Of a stretch of DNA of 32,615 nucleotides, positions 26,490 through 32,615 are shown one piece after another. The notes beneath the pieces were generated by a model that had not been told where the DNA came from, did no database searches, and saw only the letters and a program-made list of their open reading frames with translations. Within the stretch, counting starts at the first letter, position 1; the number at the start of each line of letters is the position of its first letter. Both the position numbers and the translations under genes were made by a program. Source of the DNA: Bdellovibrionales bacterium (GTDB taxonomy: Bacteria > Bdellovibrionota > Bdellovibrionia > Bdellovibrionales > UBA1609); assembly GCA_019695175.1 (NCBI GenBank), contig JAIBAM010000028.1, positions 1-32,615 on the forward strand, written 5' to 3'.

Positions 26490-28301
26490 TTATAGTTTTG
26501 CTTTCATTTCCCCACGTTCTTTAGTGTCAATTCGAAAGTATTTTAGGTTGTCGTTTATCACACTGTGAAATTTAAAGTTTTTCAACCAATTGTGGTAAGT
26601 ACTGTAGGATAGACGATGAACTCCGGGAATCCAGGGGAGTTCTTTTGTAAAGATATCTCTCATTTTTTGATAAATTTTGTCCCGTTCAACACCAGGTAGA
26701 AGATGGCTGGCTTGCTCATAAAGCTCGTCAAATTCTTTATTTTTATAATTAGCACCATTGGGTCCAGGGCTCCCGTTGGGACCGTAGAGAAGTTGTAAAA
26801 AGTTTTCGGCATCAGGGTAATCTGCCAACCAGGCGATACCCCAAAGCTGTGCTTTTTTCTCAGTAATTTTGGTAGTAAACTGAGGCCAAGAGCTTGTCAC
26901 AATATTAATTTTAACACCAATTTTTTCCATATTTTGTTTGAAAAACTCGGCCGTCTGCCTATTTGTGGTGGAATTGGGTGAAGAAAACTCAATAGGGGCC
27001 AATCCTTTACCTTCAGGGTAACCCGCCTTTACCATAAACTCTTTTGCTTTAGATAAGTTGTATTCTTTATAGGGATTTTTATAGTTGGGATCATAAGCAT
27101 CTACCTCTGGAGGAATGGGACTTTGTGCAGTGATAGCTCGACCGTTGTAGAATTTTTTTATAGAGGTGTCTGTATCGTAAGCAAGAGACATGGCTTTTCT
27201 TAAGTTCTCATTTTTCCCGAGAATGGGATCGTTCATATTAAAAGCAGTGTAGGTCACATCAGGTTCACGGTTGATTTGTAAATGGATACCCTTGTCATTA
27301 AGTTCTTTGGTTGTTTTTCCGTTTTGAACTGCGGAATCAAAATTGTCTTTAGGGATTGATGTGTAGTCTAAATTCCCCTTCATAAAATTAAGCCATCGGG
27401 GTTGATCCTCAATAATCTCTTGAATGACAACTTTATCTACGAATGGAATTTTTTTACCAGCATCTTCTAGATAGTTTTGCGCCTTATCACTGGCTTCCCC
27501 TTCCGTGGGGTAGGTGTGTAAACTCCAATCTTTGTTACGGGTAAGGACCAATTGATTGTTCCGTGTCCAACTTTCAAATTTGAAAGGACCTGTTCCCACC
27601 GGGTGGTTCAGAAACTCTTTTCCATATCTTTCCACAACTTCTTTTGCAACCACACTGGTGTAGCTCATTGTAAGTACGTAGTGAAGTTGGTAAAAAGGCT
27701 TTTTTAACTTAATGATTAGCGTGTAACGGTCTGGCGCCTGAAGTCCTTCAATTGGGGTCTCGTAAGTGGCTTTTCCTTTACTTACTTGTTCACGCCATTC
27801 ATTTAGACCTAAAATTTTATTGTCAAAAACCCAAAAGCCTTCACTTTTATTGTTGGGATCCGCAAGCCTCTTCCAAGAATAAATGAAATCTGAAGCGGTT
27901 AACTCTCGTCCTTTTCCCTCTGGGAAAGCACTGTCGTCTTGAAACTTAATTCCTTGGCGAAGAGTGAAAGTGTGAGTCAGTCCATCTTTAGAAACCTTTG
28001 GCATTTGAGCAGCTAACAGAGGTTCTAATTGCAGCGGTCGTTTGAGAAAGTGATAGTGCAAAAGCCCTTCATAGACTTGTGCCACCGCACCACTAGAATA
28101 CACATCCGAGGCTTCAATGGGATCTAAGGTTTTTATATTGGATGTAGCTACAATGTTGAGTGTATTTTCAGCATCTTTGTTTTTACGGGTGCAACCCATA
28201 GATAAAGTTAATAACAAAGAAAGTGTTGTTATTAACATTGCTTTTCCCTTTCGGATAAAGAACTGAACGGATAGTTTTAGTGAAAAAGTCGCAAAGTTCA
28301 A
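26490..28301 (-). CDS. oppA: Peptide-binding lipoprotein of the ABC importer (SBP family 5)
   Basis: 603 residues from TTG 28301. A lipobox LSMGC gives lipidated C37. An internal ATG at 28238 (residue 22) has AAGGGA upstream, but starting there would leave the signal without positive residues, so I keep the longer start, which has a run of G at SD distance. The mature part is a family-5 binding protein: LNIVATSNIKTLDP, VYEGLLHY, LTHTFTLRQGIKFQDDSAFP, NHPVGTGPFKFESW, TAFNMNDPILGKNENLRKAM. It captures peptides in the periplasm for OppBC. First gene of the operon oppA-oppB-oppC-ATPase fusion; the 97-nt gap upstream likely holds the promoter. Confidence 0.93.
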   Translation of the reverse strand: MNFATFSLKLSVQFFIRKGKAMLITTLSLLLTLSMGCTRKNKDAENTLNIVATSNIKTLDPIEASDVYSSGAVAQVYEGLLHYHFLKRPLQLEPLLAAQMPKVSKDGLTHTFTLRQGIKFQDDSAFPEGKGRELTASDFIYSWKRLADPNNKSEGFWVFDNKILGLNEWREQVSKGKATYETPIEGLQAPDRYTLIIKLKKPFYQLHYVLTMSYTSVVAKEVVERYGKEFLNHPVGTGPFKFESWTRNNQLVLTRNKDWSLHTYPTEGEASDKAQNYLEDAGKKIPFVDKVVIQEIIEDQPRWLNFMKGNLDYTSIPKDNFDSAVQNGKTTKELNDKGIHLQINREPDVTYTAFNMNDPILGKNENLRKAMSLAYDTDTSIKKFYNGRAITAQSPIPPEVDAYDPNYKNPYKEYNLSKAKEFMVKAGYPEGKGLAPIEFSSPNSTTNRQTAEFFKQNMEKIGVKINIVTSSWPQFTTKITEKKAQLWGIAWLADYPDAENFLQLLYGPNGSPGPNGANYKNKEFDELYEQASHLLPGVERDKIYQKMRDIFTKELPWIPGVHRLSYSTYHNWLKNFKFHSVINDNLKYFRIDTKERGEMKAKL

Positions 28302-28398
28302 AGTAAGCCCCCCTTTTTTTTTAACGCTTGCAATTCAAAGTGATTGACCGATCCCCCGCTATGAAAAGTGGCATTTCACAGCTTTATCTTAGGTAGCG

Positions 28399-29076
28399 TT
28401 AGCGGGCGAGGAAGTCAATCTGATCAAGGCGTTCGATGTGGGACATAATTTGATTAAAATGACTGATATGAAATTCTGCACCCAGAGATTTAAGTTCAGC
28501 CAAGGGGGAGTAACCAAAGTCAACAGCCAATAAGTGACTTTTACAGGCTAAGGCAACTCCAACATCAGGTGGTCCATCCCCTACCATAAGGGTTTGGTTG
28601 GGGGTCACTTTCGCTGCGGACATTACCGTCTTGAGGGGAAGGGGGTTCGGTTTACACTCGGGGTGAGTGTCTCCTCCAACAATGGAAACCCATGGGTAAT
28701 GATCCAACTTAAGGTGGCGAAAGATTTGGTGGATATATCTTTCTGGCTTATTTGATACGACTGCAATTTTAAGAGGACAACTTTTTAAAAAATCTTCCAC
28801 CCCATCAAATAGGACGGGTTCTTCTAAAACAAACTCATCGTAAATTTTGGAAAACTGATTTTCAACATGAGCTGCAATTTCGGGGTGATGTTCAGCCTCT
28901 GGGATTACTCCTCGGATCAGACCGACGAGACCCATTCCAATATGATCGATGATCTCAAGATCGCTGAGTGGTTTTCGACCATGTAGTTGTAAGAAGGCGT
29001 TGGTCGCTTTTATAATATCTGGAGCTGTATGAACCAGAGTTCCATCAAAATCAAAAGCGATCAATTCAATTGACAT
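28399..29076 (-). CDS. HAD-superfamily phosphatase, phosphoglycolate-phosphatase (Gph)-like
   Basis: 225 residues from ATG 29076; a GTG frame start at 29088 is rejected because AGGTGGA at that place is the Shine-Dalgarno sequence, 7 nt before the ATG. HAD motif I is FDFDGTLV (nucleophile D9, acid D11), the cap follows (TNAFLQLHGRKPL), motif II is VVSNKPERY, the lysine is in CKPNPLP, and motif IV is VGDGPPDVGVA. This matches Gph/PpaX-type phosphatases of the HAD-IA group; the true substrate is uncertain. Upstream of the peptide importer, 97 nt apart; divergent from the O-methyltransferase. Confidence 0.88.
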   Translation of the reverse strand: MSIELIAFDFDGTLVHTAPDIIKATNAFLQLHGRKPLSDLEIIDHIGMGLVGLIRGVIPEAEHHPEIAAHVENQFSKIYDEFVLEEPVLFDGVEDFLKSCPLKIAVVSNKPERYIHQIFRHLKLDHYPWVSIVGGDTHPECKPNPLPLKTVMSAAKVTPNQTLMVGDGPPDVGVALACKSHLLAVDFGYSPLAELKSLGAEFHISHFNQIMSHIERLDQIDFLAR

Positions 29077-29170
29077 GAAATCGTCCACCTGTTTTTTATT
29101 TTAATTTTCAATGTATGAATTCACATATAGATTTTACGAAAAGAAAAACCAATTAAAAAGTGGAGTGAAT

Positions 29171-29821
29171 GTGCGTCAATCTAATAAAAAAGAGGAATAT
29201 ATCGTTAAGAACTTTCCTTGTCAGGATCCTATTCTTACAGAGATAAAACACAGTCTTTACGAAGATCGTATGGACGGGATTCAAATTGGTGAAATTGAAG
29301 CTCGATTTTTACAATTTTTGATCAAAACCCACGGCGTTCGTTCGATTGTGGAAATTGGCACGTTATATGGATTTTCAACCCTAGCAATGGCACAAGCATT
29401 GCCAGAAAATGGTAAAATCTACTCCTTAGATTTAAGCCCGAAACACCATGAAAAAGCTCATTTTTTTTTACAAAAAAGCCCCCATTGGCCTCGCATTGAG
29501 CTACTGACTGGTGATGCAAAACAGTCTCTGTCGGGGCTCGAAGAGAAAGGCCCTTTTGATTTGGTTTTTATTGATGCGGATAAAAGTTCTTATTTGCATT
29601 ATCTTGATTGGGCTGAACAACACACACGCACAGGAAGCCTTATTATCGGCGATAACACCCTTTTATTTGACACATTATGGGGTGGAGACCGAGGTATTGA
29701 GGTTTCGCCGCAAAGTCAAAAAGTGATGACAGAGTTTAATCGTCGTTTGGCCGACCAGCAAAACTATAACTCAGTTCTTATTCCAACAGCAGAAGGACTC
29801 ACTGTTGGCATAAGGAATTAA
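29171..29821 (+). CDS. SAM-dependent O-methyltransferase (caffeoyl-CoA OMT-like family)
   Basis: 216 residues from GTG 29171, which has GGAG 5 nt upstream. The frame also opens at ATG 29111 with no SD, and those 20 extra residues (YEFTYRFYEK...) are not usual for the family. Motifs: VEIGTLYGFSTLA (60-72, SAM binding), SLDLSP (85-90), LVFIDADKSSY (131-141), and IIGDNTLLFDTLWGG (158-172) with the metal-binding D161-N162 region. The family methylates small hydroxylated or catechol-like molecules in the cytoplasm; substrate not visible. Divergent from the phosphatase; followed by a hairpin at 29857-29881. Confidence 0.9.
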   Translation: MRQSNKKEEYIVKNFPCQDPILTEIKHSLYEDRMDGIQIGEIEARFLQFLIKTHGVRSIVEIGTLYGFSTLAMAQALPENGKIYSLDLSPKHHEKAHFFLQKSPHWPRIELLTGDAKQSLSGLEEKGPFDLVFIDADKSSYLHYLDWAEQHTRTGSLIIGDNTLLFDTLWGGDRGIEVSPQSQKVMTEFNRRLADQQNYNSVLIPTAEGLTVGIRN

Positions 29822-29856
29822 GAAAAAACTTAAAAACGTACATTCTGTTCTCTCTG

Positions 29857-29881
29857 AGTGTGATTGAAAAACAATCACACT
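29857..29881 (+). terminator. Hairpin between convergent genes, probable terminator
   Basis: AGTGTGATTG, loop AAAAA, CAATCACACT: a perfect 10-bp stem, 36 nt after the methyltransferase stop and 33 nt beyond the stop of the convergent gene at 29914. Only a weak T-rich stretch follows, so efficiency is uncertain; it could serve both directions. Confidence 0.6.
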
Positions 29882-29913
29882 TGTATAAACTTCTTGTGAC
29901 CCTTCGGCATAGT

Positions 29914-30471
29914 TTATAACCCTTGTTCAGAACCTTGTTCAGAAGTCATTAATAATAATGTTTGAGCAAATTTATCTAAGACACGGCAGATTAATTTAGA
30001 ATCCATTTCTAATTTTTCACTGTTGATTTCTGAAGTTAACCTTAAACGTCTTGCATCGACAAATATTAGGGTAGGTAAATTATTGCGTTCTACTGAACTT
30101 ACTACAACGGATCCACCACTTGTTTTTACGAAATCAAGAGTACAAATTGTCTGAGCCATGCTAACCATCGCGGCAAGATCCAAGCTAATAAAAGTATGAG
30201 CTAATGAAGAAAAGGCAGGGTTTTGTTCAGGTTTTTGATCAGTTTGAAGGCTGGTGCAAGAGGAATCATCCATTTTAGAGTAACTATGAGGTTCCAATAA
30301 AGAATTTTTTTCCTTTGCAATCGCTTCAAGGTAAACTTGATGATTTTGACTCACATAAATCATCAATTCTTTCAACGCTACCACCTGATTCTCGTATTTT
30401 TCGGCGGAAGCTTGTACATCAGCCCTAGCGTTATGAATCAGCGACAACAAAATTAGAACACAAATTCTCAC
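29914..30471 (-). CDS. Exported protein of unknown function
   Basis: 185 residues, not recognised. GTG start with GGAG 5 nt upstream, signal peptide (1-17, ending NARADV), then a helical region (about 20-60, coiled-coil-like), and a mixed domain with four Cys in the mature part (about positions 73, 112 and others) and DARRLRLTSEINSEKLEMDS near the C-terminus. It ends in SEQGSEQGL, produced by a 12-bp tandem duplication. Single gene flanked by spacers. Confidence 0.65.
   Translation of the reverse strand: MRICVLILLSLIHNARADVQASAEKYENQVVALKELMIYVSQNHQVYLEAIAKEKNSLLEPHSYSKMDDSSCTSLQTDQKPEQNPAFSSLAHTFISLDLAAMVSMAQTICTLDFVKTSGGSVVVSSVERNNLPTLIFVDARRLRLTSEINSEKLEMDSKLICRVLDKFAQTLLLMTSEQGSEQGL
29921..29944 (-). 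repeat. 12-bp tandem duplication at the 3' end of the unknown exported gene
   Basis: CCTTGTTCAGAA occurs twice without gap (29921-29932, 29933-29944). It encodes the repeated SEQG just before the stop, and being in frame it is neutral for the reading frame. Confidence 0.8.
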
Positions 30472-30500
30472 AAAGACTCCTTTGAATTTTTGATAACGTT

Positions 30501-30528
30501 AATAATTTTTATTTTTATAAAAATTATT
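30501..30528. other. AT-only 12-bp hairpin in the 30472-30702 spacer
   Basis: AATAATTTTTAT, loop TTTT, ATAAAAATTATT. Perfect 12-bp inverted repeat made only of A and T, in the 231-nt spacer between the glycosidase stop and the unknown gene's start. It could be a weak terminator of the glycosidase or a promoter-region feature; stability is low. Otherwise I see no gene in this spacer. Confidence 0.35.
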
Positions 30529-30702
30529 TATAAATTTCTTATATTTTATAATGTGCAGAATCTGTGCCAATGAAAAATTGCACTGTCCAGTGTTTGGGTA
30601 GTGGCTTTTATTTTTTTAAAGAAGACAGAATATAATTTTTATAAGCTTGGTATTGTTTTGGGTTTTTAAACTGATATTATTTATTTTGTACTGATTGAAA
30701 TT

Positions 30703-32403
30703 TTATCGACAATACCCTTCGTTTTTGTTGGCGATTTCTTGAATGGACCAGTTAATAACTTTAATTTGTGCTAAGTTTTGATTAAAGTCTTTGCCAGTAA
30801 GAAGACTGTAGGATTCAGGGGAGGAATAATTACAATAAGATTTTCCATTGGAATAAAAGACCGCCCAACCTTTCCAAGTGCTAGTCATGGACCAAATTTT
30901 AAACTCTCCCACAGGGACGAACGGCTTTTGTGTTTGAGTTGTAGGAGGTGGTTCAGAGAAAGGTGATGGCGTTGGTGGTAAAGGTTGTGGTTGTGGAGGG
31001 ATTGGAACGGGAGATTTGGGTGGGTTTAAAGAACTTAAATCTGTTTGGTTGCCACAAATCGTGTTTAATGAAACCGGTGCTAGAAGTCCATTAAAGGCAC
31101 CACCTTCTTCAGCGAGGGTCCAGAAGCTAGGCCCTTTTTGTTCCAAGGTATTCCATGTCCAATAGCCCCATCCGGAAATATTATAGTTGCAACTTAAACT
31201 AAGAATGCTTTTTATCAAATTAACAGCAGAATTTTTTTGAGGAAAACGCTCTTTGGCGGCACCAAATTCACCTAATACAATGGGTTTCGACCAAGAAATG
31301 TTTTTATTGATTTGGGCACTTGAGAGATCTTCATCAAAGTTTGAAGTGGACTCAGGATAGGAATGAATATCAACAAAATCTATACTACTATATTTCATTA
31401 GAATTGTTGTGCGTAGGGGATATCTTGGATCTTGTCCTGATTTCGACAACCAACGGACACCGTCAAATCCTTCCCTGCCGATGGCTTTTGGCGTAAATTG
31501 GCTTACAGTTACGAGGAGGTCTTGGTCTATTTTTTTGATCGCAAGACTTACAGTATTAAACCAATCTACAGATGCTTGATCTATTAACTGTTGTCTTGCC
31601 TCCAGGTTTTGCATGTCGAATTTGAAACCTTTCCAATCTATGACTCCTGTTTTCAGAGAAAAAGGTTTTAAGTCCACTCGTATGGAGGCTTCGTTAAAGA
31701 TATCGATAGCAAAAATATTGTTTAGAAGGCCTTCATTAGACGATTTAATCTTCTTTAAAAGATCGGTGTAAAATTGTGCCAAAGCCGTTGCGTATTCTGG
31801 ATGTAAAACAACCGAATTTTCGCCTTCCACTTGCGGAGAGAGAGAAGATTCATTGGCAATGCGGTTATAGTTTTTTGGCAACCATTGTCCGGTCAGGATT
31901 ACATAAAGCCCTAAACTCTGTGACCTGAGTAAAAAATCTACTACCAGATTCACATATTCTTCACTAACTTCAGGTTCTTTTAAACCAAAGCCATTGTCCA
32001 AGTAATCACTACTTAAAAAAACTCTGACGTAATTATATCCAGAATTCTTGATTGCGATCAAATCGGATTGAACTTTTTCAGGAGAATAATTTTGGGGATC
32101 AAATAATGAATGCCAATTTTTTGAATTCAGACGAACATAGTTGACTCCACGTGGAGCGAATGGACTGTTCTCTCCGTTAAAAAACAATGGCTTGGAGTCT
32201 CTATTTTTTATTGATATTTTTTTCTGAAAGTGAAGGAAAATGTCCTGTTGATTTGAGCTTTGACTTAACAAATTGGAGTTTTGCATTGCTGCAATTTCAG
32301 TACTGTTATTGTTTTTAATTCCACTCATTGGGCTGCAATTATGAAATAAGAAAATCGTGACAATACTGGTTGAAATCAAATTAAGAAAATAAATTTTTTT
32401 CAT
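30703..32403 (-). CDS. Exported GH5-like glycoside hydrolase lipoprotein with C-terminal accessory domain
   Basis: 566 residues. Signal peptide with probable lipid Cys 23 (FHNC; weak lipobox). A TIM-barrel of the cellulase/mannanase (GH5-like, clan A) type spans about 65-445: GVNYVRLNSKNWHSL, SGYNYVRVFLSSDY, AIDIFNEASIRVD with acid/base E238, a DFVDIHSYPES strand, PIVLGEFGAAK with nucleophile E379, and GWGYWTWNTLEQKG. A proline-rich linker (461-496) leads to a small C-terminal domain (about 498-566) with cysteines 524 and 565, possibly a binding module. Would cut beta-linked polysaccharide outside or at the surface. Alone in its transcript; a palindrome lies at its ribosome binding site. Confidence 0.85.
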   Translation of the reverse strand: MKKIYFLNLISTSIVTIFLFHNCSPMSGIKNNNSTEIAAMQNSNLLSQSSNQQDIFLHFQKKISIKNRDSKPLFFNGENSPFAPRGVNYVRLNSKNWHSLFDPQNYSPEKVQSDLIAIKNSGYNYVRVFLSSDYLDNGFGLKEPEVSEEYVNLVVDFLLRSQSLGLYVILTGQWLPKNYNRIANESSLSPQVEGENSVVLHPEYATALAQFYTDLLKKIKSSNEGLLNNIFAIDIFNEASIRVDLKPFSLKTGVIDWKGFKFDMQNLEARQQLIDQASVDWFNTVSLAIKKIDQDLLVTVSQFTPKAIGREGFDGVRWLSKSGQDPRYPLRTTILMKYSSIDFVDIHSYPESTSNFDEDLSSAQINKNISWSKPIVLGEFGAAKERFPQKNSAVNLIKSILSLSCNYNISGWGYWTWNTLEQKGPSFWTLAEEGGAFNGLLAPVSLNTICGNQTDLSSLNPPKSPVPIPPQPQPLPPTPSPFSEPPPTTQTQKPFVPVGEFKIWSMTSTWKGWAVFYSNGKSYCNYSSPESYSLLTGKDFNQNLAQIKVINWSIQEIANKNEGYCR

Positions 32404-32412
32404 AATATTTTA

Positions 32413-32424
32413 TTCTCATGAGAA
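32413..32424. promoter_or_regulatory. 12-bp palindrome overlapping the glycosidase translation start region
   Basis: TTCTCATGAGAA is a perfect palindrome ending 9 nt before the glycosidase ATG. The only Shine-Dalgarno-like sequence (TGAGAA) lies inside it, so a bound protein could block initiation. The rest of the spacer to the window end is AT-rich with nothing else recognisable. Confidence 0.4.
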
Positions 32425-32615
32425 AAACTTCGAGTAGGGTAGTTTTTCACAAAATATTTGATATTTATATTAAAATAAATTTTTTTTTATTTATTATATA
32501 AATAAAAAGTTTCCCCTGCCTATTCCATAATTCAAGGTGCAACACTTGTTCCAGATTAAAATGAATTAATTTAAGTGTGGTTAGAAATTTCTATACAACT
32601 GTCGATTTAAATAAA

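Noticed and set aside
28302-28398. Possible terminator hairpin TGAAA-AGTGGCA-TTTCA after the phosphatase gene
   Set aside because: Five-bp AT-rich stem only, and the neighbouring run of T/A is on the wrong side for a clear call.
30581-30592. CACTG-TC-CAGTG palindrome in the 30472-30702 spacer
   Set aside because: Too short, with a 2-nt loop, and no link to a promoter or start.

Overview
The window (AT-rich, roughly 38-40% GC by eye) looks like chromosome of a free-living or predatory Gram-negative bacterium, most likely of the Bdellovibrionota/Oligoflexia type. This is inferred from the mix of a private TonB machine with an outer-membrane receptor, many Sec-exported proteins and lipoproteins with loose lipoboxes, an M16C peptidase, a RodZ-like protein and a peptide ABC importer in an AT-rich genome. 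No phylogenetic search was possible. There are no tRNA or rRNA genes, insertion sequences, CRISPR arrays or phage genes.

Layout. (1) 1-414: the broken C-terminal end of a short-chain dehydrogenase, then a short empty spacer. (2) 415-9608, minus strand: a tight nine-gene block, read from the right as a secreted beta-helix protein, TonB-dependent receptor, ankyrin (lipo)protein, ExbB, ExbD, DUF3450-like coiled-coil protein, a TtpC-like periplasmic protein that stops after one membrane anchor, TonB, and a TPR protein. It resembles a TonB2/TtpC system with its own receptor, with TtpC apparently split. (3) 9757-10239, plus strand: an exported staphylococcal-type nuclease. (4) 10234-14888, minus strand: a three-gene operon of a TPR/winged-helix regulator, a small exported protein and an exported M16C metallopeptidase. 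(5) 15082-17586, minus strand: lon with a strong 3' hairpin; divergent from it ndk and a 23S rRNA m5U methyltransferase. (6) 19568-22887, plus strand: TPR lipoprotein, RodZ-like protein and a degenerate PHP-fold protein, preceded by two mutually exclusive hairpins whose U-tract abuts the first start codon. (7) 22911-28301, minus strand: a complete oligopeptide ABC importer operon with both ATPases fused in one chain. (8) 28399-32403: Gph-like phosphatase, O-methyltransferase, an unknown exported protein and an exported GH5-like glycosidase lipoprotein.

Together, the exported nuclease, M16C peptidase, peptide importer, glycosidase and dedicated TonB uptake block fit an organism living on external macromolecules; this is inference. 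Several starts were moved from the longest ORF on the basis of Shine-Dalgarno spacing (exbD, lon, ndk, the Gph-like phosphatase and the O-methyltransferase). The best candidate for an undescribed system is the nine-gene TonB block; the next are the regulator/exported protein/M16C operon and the leader before 19568.
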